In this document: piece by piece, positions 43,575 through 52,783 of the stretch
Layout of the letters: every line of letters begins with the position of its first letter
Position numbering within the stretch: the first letter of the stretch is position 1
Source: JAKAGZ01 sp964412105
GTDB lineage: Bacteria; Bacteroidota; Ignavibacteria; Ignavibacteriales; Ignavibacteriaceae
DNA length: 64,000 nt
Reading direction: 5' to 3'
Assembly (NCBI GenBank): GCA_964412105.1
Contig: CAYPNM010000001.1
Coordinates: 76,140-140,139 of the forward strand
The notes under the pieces: generated by a model
The model's database searches: none
What the model was told of the DNA's origin: nothing
The model's input: only the letters and a program-made list of their open reading frames with translations
Translations under genes and position numbers: made by a program

Positions 43575-44663
43575 TTACTTAAGAGCTCTTATAAATAAAT
43601 CAAAAATAAATTCACTGTCATCGGGACCAGGTGAAGCTTCCGGATGAAATTGTGAAGCGAAGAAGGGTTTTGAAATGTGTATAATCCCTTCATTGGTTCC
43701 ATCGTTATCGTTAATAAACCATTCTCTCCAGTCCTGAGGGAGAGTTTCTGCATCAACTGCGAAACCATGATTTTGTGATGTAATGTAAGTTCGCTTTGTT
43801 CCGGTTTCATTGCATGGCTGATTATGGCCACGGTGACCATATTTTAATTTATAAGTATTTGCACCTGCTGCCAATGCCATAATCTGACTACCAAGACAAA
43901 CACCAAGCATCGGAGTATTCATTTCCATTGCCCGTTTTAAATTTTTTATTGTCTTTTTACACATTTTCGGATCGCCGGGTCCATTGGAAATCAAAATTCC
44001 GTTTGCACTTATTTTAGTAAAATCATAATTATAGGGAACTCTAATAACAGAAATATTTCTTTCCAGAAAAGCTCTGATAATATTGTTTTTTGTCCCGCAA
44101 TCAACAAGAATAATTTTCTTTTTCCCTTTTTTATATTCAACGGGTACTTTTACAGAAACCTCAGCTACCAAATCGAGCTTATTTATATTCTGGAAATATA
44201 TTTTCCCCTTTTTATTAAGTATAATTTTCCCAAGCATAGTGCCTTTATCGCGAAGTTTCCTTGTAAGCATTCGTGTGTCTATTCCTGTAATGCCCGGAAT
44301 TTTTTGTTCATGCATCCACTCAGAAAGCGATTTTTTAGCATTCCAATGAGAATATTCCTCAGAATAATTTAGTACAATTAGGCCACGGCAATGAATAGCT
44401 TCAGACTCAAAGTGCTTGTATAGGCCATCTTCTCTTTCATTTCCAGGGACTCCGTAATTTCCTATTAGCGGGTAAGTACAGACTAAAATTTGTCCACGGT
44501 AGGATGGATCAGTCATTGTTTCAGGATAGCCAACCATTCCAGTGTTAAAAACAACTTCGCCATTAGTATTTCCCGGGAAACCAAATGAGAAGCCCTCAAA
44601 TTCTGAACCATCTTCCAGCACAAGTTTTGCCTTAAGAGGCTTATTATTTCCTTTTTTTCTCAT
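43575..44663 (-). CDS. carA: Carbamoyl-phosphate synthase small (glutaminase) subunit
   Basis: This 362-residue subunit releases ammonia from glutamine and feeds it to CarB. The N-terminal CPSase domain has FEGFSFGFPGNTNGEVVFNT and the conserved ITGIDTRMLTRKLRD. The class I amidotransferase domain has the nucleophile Cys in LGVCLGSQIM and the catalytic His and Glu in SQFHPEASPGP. The ATG at 44663 is preferred. A TTG at 44690 also opens the frame, but it lies in the T-run of the leader hairpin (44694-44714), an unlikely place for initiation. It is the first gene of the carA-fucosidase-carB-phosphoesterase run. Confidence 0.95.
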   Translation of the reverse strand: MRKKGNNKPLKAKLVLEDGSEFEGFSFGFPGNTNGEVVFNTGMVGYPETMTDPSYRGQILVCTYPLIGNYGVPGNEREDGLYKHFESEAIHCRGLIVLNYSEEYSHWNAKKSLSEWMHEQKIPGITGIDTRMLTRKLRDKGTMLGKIILNKKGKIYFQNINKLDLVAEVSVKVPVEYKKGKKKIILVDCGTKNNIIRAFLERNISVIRVPYNYDFTKISANGILISNGPGDPKMCKKTIKNLKRAMEMNTPMLGVCLGSQIMALAAGANTYKLKYGHRGHNQPCNETGTKRTYITSQNHGFAVDAETLPQDWREWFINDNDGTNEGIIHISKPFFASQFHPEASPGPDDSEFIFDLFIRALK

Positions 44664-44686
44664 ACCTGGAGTAGAATTAAGTTTAG

Positions 44687-44714
44687 GCAAAAAAATTCCG
44701 CCAGAGGCGGAATT
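44687..44714 (-). promoter_or_regulatory. Terminator-type hairpin in the carA leader (candidate attenuator)
   Basis: AATTCCGCC/GGCGGAATT forms a perfect 9-bp stem with a 3-nt loop (44694-44714). On the minus strand it is followed directly by TTTTTTTG. No gene lies upstream on that strand (the next gene is divergent), so the hairpin is inside the carA leader, 31 nt before the preferred start. Transcription would stop here unless it is relieved, which fits pyrimidine or arginine control by attenuation. Confidence 0.6.
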
Positions 44715-44793
44715 AATAAATAGTCACTAATTTAATTATTGAATCTAGAAATTGTTTTCTTCTGCGGGACAATTAACTACCTTTTTGGTTTTT

Positions 44794-44825
44794 CAAATAT
44801 ATAAGAATGAATATTTATATTCAAT
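44794..44825 (-). promoter_or_regulatory. Candidate Bacteroidota-type promoter of the carA operon
   Basis: On the minus strand, ATTG (44825-44822) and TATATTTG (44801-44794) are separated by 20 bp. This matches the TTTG-N~19-TAnnTTTG consensus with one change in the upstream box. It would start transcription roughly 70-80 nt before the leader hairpin. Confidence 0.35.
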
Positions 44826-44905
44826 TCCTGGAGGATTAATACTTTAGTTATAATTGTATAGATTAGTAAATTATAATATGGAAAATTTAACAATGTAAGA
44901 TTTAA

Positions 44906-45676
44906 ATGTGTTTGCTTTTAATTGCCAATAGGGTACACCCGTTATATAAATTAGTGATTGCCGCAAATCGTGACGAATTTTATGATAGGCCAGCATTGCC
45001 AGCAGATTTCTGGAGTGAATACCCAAAGCTGTTAGCCGGGAAGGACTTAGAAGCAGGAGGTACCTGGCTTGGGATTACCAAAAATGGGAGATTTTCTGCA
45101 ATAACTAATTTCAGAAATTTTCATAGTCCAATAAAGAAAAATGCTCCATCAAGAGGGAAATTAACAACTGATTTTCTTCTGGGAGAAGATAGTTTACAAT
45201 CATATACTAAAAAACTGCAAAATAGCTCTTCAGATTATAATGGATTTAACCTAGTCTATGGATTTAAGGATGAGCTGTTTTATTATTCCAACCAGACAAA
45301 ACTCGAAGTAAGATTGAAAAAGGGAATTTACGGACTCAGCAATGCATTACTGGATACACCATGGACTAAAATCAAAAGAAGCAAAAAGAGATTTTCTGAG
45401 ATATTGAATGAGAACGATAAAATAATAGAAAATATTTTTGCCCTTCTTAATGATAAAGATACTGCACCTGATGAAGAATTACCAGATACTGGTCTTGACA
45501 AGGAGAGGGAAAAGGCTTTATCATCAATCTTTATTAAAACACCAAAATACGGAACCCGCTGTACTACTGTTTTATTAATTGATAAAGATGATAATGTGGG
45601 CTTTATCGAAACTACTTACCATCCTGAAGGGGATAATTTTTCAGGAGTAAAATTTGAATTTAAAATTAAAGCCTAG
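44906..45676 (+). CDS. NRDE/TANGO2-family protein
   Basis: This 256-residue protein starts MCLLLIANRVHPLYKLVIAA and continues NRDEFYDRPALP, the defining NRDE motif of the family named after it (TANGO2 in animals). GGTWLGITKNGRFSAITNFR and ALLDTPWTKIKRSK are further landmarks. The fold is related to Ntn-hydrolases, and Cys2 could be the exposed nucleophile after Met removal. The true reaction in bacteria is unknown; haem trafficking has been proposed for related proteins. It is upstream of a small GNAT gene on the same strand and divergent from carA. Confidence 0.88.
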   Translation: MCLLLIANRVHPLYKLVIAANRDEFYDRPALPADFWSEYPKLLAGKDLEAGGTWLGITKNGRFSAITNFRNFHSPIKKNAPSRGKLTTDFLLGEDSLQSYTKKLQNSSSDYNGFNLVYGFKDELFYYSNQTKLEVRLKKGIYGLSNALLDTPWTKIKRSKKRFSEILNENDKIIENIFALLNDKDTAPDEELPDTGLDKEREKALSSIFIKTPKYGTRCTTVLLIDKDDNVGFIETTYHPEGDNFSGVKFEFKIKA

Positions 45677-45706
45677 TTTGAATTAAAAATATATAGCATA
45701 TATCCA

Positions 45707-45985
45707 ATGAAATATAATATTACGCACGACAAAATAAATCAGTTATTTATTACAAAGGTAGAAGGAAAGGATATTTACTTAAGATATTCATTGATAGGGA
45801 ACGAAACAATCGTTTTTAGTTCTACCTATGTCCCGGGTGAATTAAGGCGAAAAGGATTAGCAGCGATAGTGGTAAAGGAAGGATTTAAATATGCGGAAGA
45901 AAATAATCTAAAAGTAGTACCTTCCTGCACTTATATTCATTCATTTTTAAAAAAATACCCGGAGTATTTAAAATTTATAAAATAA
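45707..45985 (+). CDS. Small GNAT-like N-acetyltransferase (NATD1/YjdJ type)
   Basis: This 92-residue protein has the minimal GNAT fold of the NATD1 family: strands (LRYSLIGNETIVFSSTYVP), an acetyl-CoA binding turn (GELRRKGLAAIVVKEGFKYA), and the closing SCTYIHSFLKKYPEY typical of this group. The acceptor substrate is unknown. It follows the NRDE gene after 30 nt and is probably co-transcribed. Confidence 0.85.
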   Translation: MKYNITHDKINQLFITKVEGKDIYLRYSLIGNETIVFSSTYVPGELRRKGLAAIVVKEGFKYAEENNLKVVPSCTYIHSFLKKYPEYLKFIK

Positions 45986-46098
45986 TAGCAAATGAGATAC
46001 GACATTAGCTGTCTCCCGTAATTTTTATAAATTTCTTCAGTTTATTAATAATTGGACAAAGGGATGCTAAAGTGCATTAAAATTATAATGAGGCTTAA

Positions 46099-48213
46099 AT
46101 GAAATCGAAAATTTTTACGATTGCAGCTTATATCCTGTTAATTAATGTTTCGGTTTATCCGCAAATAAATTATCCCCATCCTCCCAAAGATAAAGTAAAG
46201 GATAATTATTTCGGTACGGTTGTCACAGATCCATACAGATGGATGGAGGATGATACTTCAGCAGCCGTTAAAAAATGGGTTGAGGAAGAGAATAAAATCA
46301 CATTCGATTATCTGGATAAAATTCCATTCAGAGATAAAATAAAAGGAAGGCTAGAGAAACTGTATAATTATCAGCGCTATTCTGCTCCATTTAAGGGAGG
46401 AGACAGGTATTTTTTCTTTAAAAATGATGGACTTCAAAATCAAAGTATCCTGTACATACAAAATGATCTTGAATCCGCTCCCCAGTTATTTCTAGACCCG
46501 AATAAATTTTCCGAAGATGGCACTGTATCCTTAACAACCTACGCTTTTTCAAAAGATGGCCGTTATTTTGCTTACGGGACCGCATCTGGAGGATCAGATT
46601 GGAATGAATTACATATAATGGATGTTCAGACAAGAAAAAATCTTAGTGATGACCTTAAGTGGATAAAATTTTCAGGAATAGCCTGGTATAAGGATGGTTT
46701 TTTCTACAGCCGTTATCCAAAACCGGCCAAGGGTAAAGAACTTACAATTTCAAATGAATATCAAAAGGTTTATTATCATAAAATCGGAACTCCTCAAAGC
46801 AATGATATATTTATTTATGGTGACGATTGTAATCCCAAAATGATTTTCAGTGCACAGACAACGGAAGACGAAAGATTTTTGGTTATATACCCTTCTCATG
46901 GAACAAGCAATAATGAAGTACTCGTTTCCGATCTCAGTAATCCGAATTCAAAAGTGATTCCAGTAATTGCCAACTTCGATAATAATTACAGCGTTGTTGA
47001 TAATATCGGCGATAGACTTCTAGTATTGACTGATAAAAACGCACCACGCTACAGGTTGGTTTTAATTGATCCGCTTCAACCACAGGAAGCTAACTGGAAA
47101 GAAGTACTGCCTGAAGAGAAAAGCGTATTACAATCAGCAACCATAGCGGGAGGTAAATTAATATCTCTTTATATGAAGGATGCCAGCAGTCATGTTTATA
47201 CCAGCGATCTAGATGGAAAAAACAAAGAAGAAATTAAATTACCGTCCATTGGTACTATTAGTGAATTTACCGGAAAGAAGGATGATAAAACGGCTTTCTA
47301 TTCTTTTACTTCTTTTACTTTTCCTCCAACTATTTACAGGTTCAACGTCGATACAAAACAATCTACCCTTTACAGGAAACCGGATTTTGATTTTAATTTT
47401 GATAATTATATAACCGATCAGGTATTTTATAAAAGCAAAGATGGAACCAAAATTCCAATGTTTATAGTTTACAAAAAAGGGGTGGAACGTAACGGTGGAA
47501 ATCCGACCCTTCTTTACAGCTATGGCGGCTTTAATATAAGTCTTAATCCGTCCTTTTCAGCGTCCAGACTAATTCTGCTTGAAAACGGAGGGATTTTTGC
47601 GATGCCAAACATCCGTGGCGGAGGAGAGTATGGTGAAGCTTGGCACAAAGCAGGAACAAAGCTTCATAAACAGAATGTTTTTGATGATTTTATTTATGCG
47701 GCCAAATATCTAATTAAGGAGAAATACACTTCTCCGAAATATCTGGCAATATCGGGTGCTTCAAATGGTGGTTTATTAATAGGAGCTGTAACAAACCAGC
47801 ATCCAGAGTTATTCAGAGTTGCTTTCCCTGCTGTGGGAGTGATGGATATGCTTCGATTTCAGAAATTTACTATCGGATGGGCCTGGATAAGTGATTACGG
47901 GTCGAGTGAAGGAAGTAAACAAATGTTCCAAGCACTTTACAAATATTCTCCTTTACATAATATCAGTTCGAAAAAAAATTATCCAGCTATGCTGATCACA
48001 ACTGCAGACCACGATGACCGAGTTGTTCCTGCACATTCATTTAAATACACAGCGACGCTTCAAGAAAAATATAAAGGCAAGAATCCTATCCTTATCAGGA
48101 TTGAAACACGTGCCGGTCACGGTGCAGGAAAACCTATCTCAAAAGTTATTGAAGAACAGGCAGATATGTGGTCTTTTATGTTTTATAATATGGGTCTTAT
48201 TCCTAAATATTAA
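46099..48213 (+). CDS. Prolyl oligopeptidase family serine peptidase (S9A), exported
   Basis: This 704-residue peptidase has a signal peptide (about 1-22, ending VSVYPQ), a seven-bladed propeller (about 75-410), and an alpha/beta-hydrolase catalytic domain. The catalytic triad is Ser555 in GASNGGLL, Asp640 in DHDDRVVP, and the His of AGHGAGKP near the C-terminus. RGGGEYGEAWHKAG is the oxyanion region. It cleaves short peptides after proline and is likely periplasmic. No operon partner is visible: 85 bp separate it from the preceding gene and about 200 bp from egtB. Confidence 0.93.
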   Translation: MKSKIFTIAAYILLINVSVYPQINYPHPPKDKVKDNYFGTVVTDPYRWMEDDTSAAVKKWVEEENKITFDYLDKIPFRDKIKGRLEKLYNYQRYSAPFKGGDRYFFFKNDGLQNQSILYIQNDLESAPQLFLDPNKFSEDGTVSLTTYAFSKDGRYFAYGTASGGSDWNELHIMDVQTRKNLSDDLKWIKFSGIAWYKDGFFYSRYPKPAKGKELTISNEYQKVYYHKIGTPQSNDIFIYGDDCNPKMIFSAQTTEDERFLVIYPSHGTSNNEVLVSDLSNPNSKVIPVIANFDNNYSVVDNIGDRLLVLTDKNAPRYRLVLIDPLQPQEANWKEVLPEEKSVLQSATIAGGKLISLYMKDASSHVYTSDLDGKNKEEIKLPSIGTISEFTGKKDDKTAFYSFTSFTFPPTIYRFNVDTKQSTLYRKPDFDFNFDNYITDQVFYKSKDGTKIPMFIVYKKGVERNGGNPTLLYSYGGFNISLNPSFSASRLILLENGGIFAMPNIRGGGEYGEAWHKAGTKLHKQNVFDDFIYAAKYLIKEKYTSPKYLAISGASNGGLLIGAVTNQHPELFRVAFPAVGVMDMLRFQKFTIGWAWISDYGSSEGSKQMFQALYKYSPLHNISSKKNYPAMLITTADHDDRVVPAHSFKYTATLQEKYKGKNPILIRIETRAGHGAGKPISKVIEEQADMWSFMFYNMGLIPKY

Positions 48214-48409
48214 TAATACAAGTTTACATTTTTTGGTGCCCTGATATAATAGCATTTTAAAAAATAAGGCGATTCCTTACTGATTCAACTCATTTTTACA
48301 TTTCTTTTTTTTAAGAATTTCGCTATTTGCATTAATTACTTTAATTTATTAATCTATTACGTGTATTAGCCTAAGTTATCAGATTTAAATAAAAAGCAGG
48401 GATATTATT

Positions 48410-49711
48410 ATGAAAGGAACTAAGGCATATTTTATGCCCGAAAAAGAAAAAACTGTCTTTATCGACAGAAAGAAACTCATTGATTTATATGTTACGGTCC
48501 GCAATTTTACACACGAGCTGTGCAAACCGCTTGTTACGGAAGATTATGTTGTGCAAACTATGCCGGATGTCAGTCCGGCGAAATGGCATCTAGCACACGT
48601 GACATGGTTCTTTGAAACTTTTGTGTTAAAAGAAGGAAAAAAGGATTACAAAGAACTAAACCCAATGTACAATTATATTTTTAATTCTTATTATGTCCAA
48701 GTCGGGCCAAGGCACACCCGCGCTCACCGAGGATATTTAACGCGTCCTACGGTAAAAGATATTTATGATTTCAGAGAATACGTGGATAACCAGATGATAG
48801 AATTTTTAAATAGTTGTAGTGAGGATTTGCTACAAAAATTTATGCCAGTAATTGAAATTGGATTAAACCATGAACAGCAGCACCAGGAATTATTTGTGAC
48901 GGATATTAAACACGTATTTTCGGTCAACCCACTTCACCCAGTATATTCAGAAAAAGAATTTCCTGTAGTAAATAAAATTCCTGAATTGAAATGGATAAGG
49001 TTTGATGAGGGACTTTACGAAATCGGTCACGAAGGGAAAAGTTTCTGCTACGATAACGAAACCCCGAAGCATAGAGAATTTTTAGAAAGGTTTGAATTAG
49101 GGTCAAGATTAATAACGAATGGAGAGTATCTGCAATTTATGGAAGACGGCGGATACAGGAATACCCTATTGTGGCTATCCGATGGCTGGGCAACAAAGGA
49201 AAGAGAACAGTGGGAAGCTCCGATGTACTGGGAAAAGAAGGACGGTGAATGGTGGAATTTTAAGCTAACAGGTTTTCAAAAAGTAAATTTAAGCGAACCG
49301 GTTTGTCATATCAGTTTTTATGAAGCAGACGCCTATACCCGCTGGGCCGGATCTAGATTGCCGACTGAAGCCGAATGGGAAGTAGCGTCTTCCAATCTTC
49401 CTCTAAAAGGAAATTTTGTTGGAGAGAGAAATTTTCATCCAATTGCATTAAGGGATGATTCGGAAGGATTGCAGCAAATGTATGGTGATGTCTGGGAATG
49501 GACTCAAAGTTCTTATTTGGCGTATCCGGGTTATAAAACTTTACCAGGCGCACTGGGAGAGTATAACGGAAAATTTATGTCCGGCCAGATGGTGCTTCGA
49601 GGCGGGAGCTGTGCAACTTCTGTTACGCACATAAGAAAAACTTACAGAAATTTTTTCTATCCCCAATCGAGATGGCAATTTATGGGACTAAGGTTGGCTA
49701 AAGATGTATAA
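48410..49711 (+). CDS. egtB: Ergothioneine biosynthesis sulfoxide synthase EgtB
   Basis: This 433-residue non-haem iron enzyme joins hercynine to a thiol (gamma-glutamylcysteine or cysteine) using O2. The N-terminal DinB domain carries the iron-binding His residues His63 (WHLAHVTWFFE), His154 and His158 (HEQQH). The C-terminal sulfatase-modifying/FGE domain has TNGEYLQFMEDGG, SRLPTEAEWEVA, GDVWEWTQSSY and LRGGSCATS. The ATG at 48410 has AGGG upstream; a second ATG at 48434 is possible. egtD follows after 18 nt. EgtC and EgtE are not adjacent. Confidence 0.93.
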   Translation: MKGTKAYFMPEKEKTVFIDRKKLIDLYVTVRNFTHELCKPLVTEDYVVQTMPDVSPAKWHLAHVTWFFETFVLKEGKKDYKELNPMYNYIFNSYYVQVGPRHTRAHRGYLTRPTVKDIYDFREYVDNQMIEFLNSCSEDLLQKFMPVIEIGLNHEQQHQELFVTDIKHVFSVNPLHPVYSEKEFPVVNKIPELKWIRFDEGLYEIGHEGKSFCYDNETPKHREFLERFELGSRLITNGEYLQFMEDGGYRNTLLWLSDGWATKEREQWEAPMYWEKKDGEWWNFKLTGFQKVNLSEPVCHISFYEADAYTRWAGSRLPTEAEWEVASSNLPLKGNFVGERNFHPIALRDDSEGLQQMYGDVWEWTQSSYLAYPGYKTLPGALGEYNGKFMSGQMVLRGGSCATSVTHIRKTYRNFFYPQSRWQFMGLRLAKDV

Positions 49712-49729
49712 CTTATTAAAAATTAGAAA

Positions 49730-50677
49730 ATGAAATTAACAACCGAAGAAATCACACAGAAAGATATACTAACAGAGGTTATTGAAGGATTAAATAAATT
49801 TCCCAAGCAATTGCCAAGTAAACTTTTCTATGACGAAAAAGGATCAAAGCTTTTTGACGAAATTTGCGAACTCGATGAATATTATCCCACGCGCACCGAG
49901 CTGGAAATAATGGAAGATAATATCGAAGAGCTGAGCTCCCTGCTTGGCGATGGCACTTTGCTAATTGAGCTTGGAAGTGGTAGCAGTATAAAAATCAGGT
50001 TGCTATTGAATAACATTCCCGGTCTAGCAGGATATATACCTGTTGATATTTCAGAGCAACACCTGATAAATTCTGCTGAGATTTTAAATGCAGAATATCC
50101 GCACATTGATATTTACCCATTAGCAGCAGATTACACCAAAATGTTTGAGATACCTGAAATAAGAAATCCTTACGATCACAAAGCTGTTTATTTTCCCGGT
50201 TCTACGATCGGAAATTTTACGAAAGAAGAAGCAAAAGAATTTCTGGAACGGATTGCTCAAATTGCAGGAAACAACGGTGGACTTGTAATTGGTCTCGATC
50301 TTAAAAAAGATAAGAAAATTCTTGAAGCTGCATATAACGATAAAAAATTCGTGACGGCAGAATTCAACTTGAATATTTTATCTCATATCAATAATGAATT
50401 AGATGCAAACTTCGATTTGAATAAATTCGGACACTATGCTTATTTCAATGAAGAGTTTGGTAGAATTGAAATGCATCTTATAAGCAAAACTGATCAAAGT
50501 GTGAGGATTGATAATTCAACAATCCGTTTTGAAAAGGGGGAGCACATCATAACCGAATATTCCTACAAATACACGTTGCAGGAGTTTGCAGAACTTGCTG
50601 CTGACTACTTTACTGTTAATAAAGTCTGGACAGATGAGAACAATTTATTCAGCATTCAATACCTGAGAGTAAAATAA
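49730..50677 (+). CDS. egtD: L-histidine N(alpha)-methyltransferase EgtD
   Basis: This 315-residue enzyme trimethylates histidine to hercynine with S-adenosylmethionine, the first step of ergothioneine synthesis. Landmarks are LPSKLFYDEKGSKLFDEI near the N-terminus, the SAM motif LIELGSGSSIKIRLLL, VDISEQHL, VYFPGSTIGNF and IVIGLDLKKDK-type strands (VIGLDLKKD in the sequence), and the C-terminal EYSYKYTLQEF. It lies 18 nt downstream of egtB. A 13-bp hairpin about 57 nt after the stop may end the transcript. Confidence 0.93.
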   Translation: MKLTTEEITQKDILTEVIEGLNKFPKQLPSKLFYDEKGSKLFDEICELDEYYPTRTELEIMEDNIEELSSLLGDGTLLIELGSGSSIKIRLLLNNIPGLAGYIPVDISEQHLINSAEILNAEYPHIDIYPLAADYTKMFEIPEIRNPYDHKAVYFPGSTIGNFTKEEAKEFLERIAQIAGNNGGLVIGLDLKKDKKILEAAYNDKKFVTAEFNLNILSHINNELDANFDLNKFGHYAYFNEEFGRIEMHLISKTDQSVRIDNSTIRFEKGEHIITEYSYKYTLQEFAELAADYFTVNKVWTDENNLFSIQYLRVK

Positions 50678-51077
50678 ATTTTCTTGCTAAAGGGTAAGAA
50701 TGTTTTATTATATTATTAAAAAATTATTTACATAGGGAATAAAATATGAAAAGTATTTTATTCCCTTATTAATTCCTGCCTAATTATGTTTTAATAATTT
50801 GATAGTACAGTAGGAAAGCGAAGGCAAAAATGGCGGCGCAAAATATACTATCGAGAACTGTGTAAAGGATTCTCGATAGATATAATTAAAAAGACAAAAA
50901 CTAATTACTAATAGTGGTTTGCAAATGGAACTCTTGCCGACAGGAATTTTCCTAAATTGAGAATGGTTTATTTCCTTTATTAGTAAATAGTCAAAGGCAA
51001 TTTGGTTTTTAAGTCAATAAACCCTTATTTTAAATTTAGCACGTCTGATTTTTTCCAATTTGTAAAGCGAGGAAAAA
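50678..51077. other. Intergenic region with two inverted repeats and a micro-frame
   Basis: The 400 bp between egtD and the DUF819 gene hold a hairpin after egtD (50734-50766), an 11-codon micro-frame (50830-50865, MAAQNILSRTV) with AAGG upstream, and a 10-bp inverted repeat CTATCGAGAA/TTCTCGATAG (50848-50879) that overlaps the end of that frame. No gene-length frame is seen. Confidence 0.5.
50734..50766 (+). terminator. Candidate terminator of egtB-egtD
   Basis: AGGGAATAAAATA/TATTTTATTCCCT is a perfect 13-bp stem with a 7-nt loop. The downstream tail (TATTAATTCC) is only moderately T-rich. Confidence 0.5.
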
Positions 51078-52226
51078 TTGTCACAAGGGACAATTATAAG
51101 TGCGAATAACCATTGGGGCATCTGGGCTATCCTTTTCCTGATTGCAGTGTTTGGTCTTTGGGCTGAAAAGACAAAGATAGGTTCGAAGCTGTCCGCAGTT
51201 GTTGTTTCTATTCTTTGTGCATTTGTTTTAGCAAACTTATCCGTTATTCCGACAGAGGCTCCTTCATATGACATAGTCTGGACATATCTTGTTCCGCTGG
51301 CAATTCCTCTTTTGCTTTTCAAGGCAGACCTTAGGAGAATTATCGCAGAAGCGGGTCCGACTCTGCTTGCATTTTTCTTCGGAACAATCGGAACACTAAT
51401 AGGAACATTTGTTTCTTTTGCCCTTTTTTCTCTCGGACCTGAAGGCTGGAAGCTGGCGGGTATTTTTTGTTCAACATATATTGGCGGATCAATGAATTTT
51501 GTTGCAGTAGCACAGGCTCTTCAGCTAAAGTCGGGCGATTTGCTAACTGCCGGTGTTGCTGCCGATAATCTGGTTATGACTATTTATTTTATAGTACTTT
51601 TTACAATCCCGTCCATTGCAATTTTTAGGAAGCTTTATTTAACGAAACACGATGAAAAAGCAAGTCAGCTAGATGAAAATTTTACGGTGGAAGTTCCTGA
51701 ATCGAACAAGCCAGATTTGATGGATATGGGGAAGAGTCTTGCGATCGGTTTAACAATTTGTGCTGTTGGATTTGGTATTTCCGATTTTATTAGAATCCAA
51801 GGAAGCGGCATTTTGATTATCACTGCTCTTGTCGTATCTCTGGCAACTATCTTTCCAAAGCAGATAGGAACTATAAAGGGTGCCGATCAAATTGGCACAC
51901 TTCTGATGCAGGTATTTTTTGTTGTGATAGGTGCAAGTGCAAATATCAGGGTTGTACTGAGAGTCGGACCGGTTTTATTTCTGTTCGCGGGAGTAATTCT
52001 TCTAATTCATTTAGCGTTTATTTTAATTGCTGGAAAAATATTTAAACTTGATCTCGCTGAAATTCTTATTGCTTCAAATGCCAATATGGGTGGTCCCACT
52101 ACGGCTGCAGCAATGGCAGTTGCAAAAAAATGGAAAGATCTCGTAATACCGGCAATACTTTGCGGAACTCTCGGTTATGCAATTGCAACTTTTATTGGAG
52201 TGGGAATTGGTAACTTATTGAAATGA
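51078..52226 (+). CDS. DUF819 family membrane permease
   Basis: This 382-residue protein is almost entirely hydrophobic, with about ten membrane helices. It carries the DUF819 landmarks WAILFLIAVFGLWAE, LVPLAIPLLLFKADLRRI, GTLIGTFVSF, IGGSMNFVAVAQAL, ADNLVMTIYF and ASNANMGGPTTAAAMA. The last two glycine-rich segments resemble gated-carrier motifs of CPA/2-hydroxycarboxylate-type transporters. The substrate is unknown. The start is a TTG preceded by CGAGGAAAAA, a reasonable ribosome-binding site. A short leader with a hairpin lies 200 bp upstream. Confidence 0.88.
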   Translation: MSQGTIISANNHWGIWAILFLIAVFGLWAEKTKIGSKLSAVVVSILCAFVLANLSVIPTEAPSYDIVWTYLVPLAIPLLLFKADLRRIIAEAGPTLLAFFFGTIGTLIGTFVSFALFSLGPEGWKLAGIFCSTYIGGSMNFVAVAQALQLKSGDLLTAGVAADNLVMTIYFIVLFTIPSIAIFRKLYLTKHDEKASQLDENFTVEVPESNKPDLMDMGKSLAIGLTICAVGFGISDFIRIQGSGILIITALVVSLATIFPKQIGTIKGADQIGTLLMQVFFVVIGASANIRVVLRVGPVLFLFAGVILLIHLAFILIAGKIFKLDLAEILIASNANMGGPTTAAAMAVAKKWKDLVIPAILCGTLGYAIATFIGVGIGNLLK

Positions 52227-52230
52227 GTTG

Positions 52231-52740
52231 TTAAAGGTTTGCGGAGAACAATTTTATTTCGAAATTGTCCTGCGGCATTTTTACCATGCTTTCATATTTT
52301 AGCCCCAGCTTTTCAAGCACTCGAATTGAGGCAGCATTGTTCGGGTTTACAATTCCAAGGATGCGTTTCAGCCCTATAGTTTCTTTTGCATATTTTAAAA
52401 CAGATGAAGCAGATTCAAAAGCATAACCTTTCATCCAGTATTTTGGAAGAAACGCAAAACCTACATCAGCATCAGGCAAGTTATCTCTCTTAATTAGTCC
52501 GCACATTCCTATTGGTACAGACCTATCTTTCAGTTCGACCATAAATAATCCAAAGCCATTCTTATCGTAGCTTTCTATTGGTCCGTTTAAAAGATACTTC
52601 ATTGCATCTTCTTCCGTTCTTACTTTTCTATCTCCGATATTCTGGATAAAAGAAGGTTCATTCAATAATTCGAGAATGAAGGCGGTATCTTCTGTTGTAA
52701 GATGGCGAAGTATCAGGCGATTTGTTTCAAGGATTTTCAA
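52231..52740 (-). CDS. GNAT family N-acetyltransferase (RimJ/RimL-like)
   Basis: This 169-residue protein has the GNAT3 (RimJ/RimL) pattern: ETNRLILRHLTTEDTAFI at the start, GLFMVELKDRSVPIGMCGL, ADVGFAFLPKYWMKGYAFES (acetyl-CoA binding region), and IVNPNNAASIRVLEKLGL. It transfers acetyl groups to an unknown amine, often a protein N-terminus or small molecule. It converges with the DUF819 gene (4 bp) and lies 43 bp downstream of valS on the same strand. Confidence 0.92.
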   Translation of the reverse strand: MKILETNRLILRHLTTEDTAFILELLNEPSFIQNIGDRKVRTEEDAMKYLLNGPIESYDKNGFGLFMVELKDRSVPIGMCGLIKRDNLPDADVGFAFLPKYWMKGYAFESASSVLKYAKETIGLKRILGIVNPNNAASIRVLEKLGLKYESMVKMPQDNFEIKLFSANL

Positions 52741-52783
52741 GTTATGAGTTCGTTTTTATTATTAGTAAAGTTCGGATATATTT

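Noticed and set aside
44906..50677. The NRDE protein as EgtC for the ergothioneine pathway
   Set aside because: It has the NRDE motif of the TANGO2 family rather than the class II amidotransferase pattern of EgtC, and it is 3.5 kb away from egtB.
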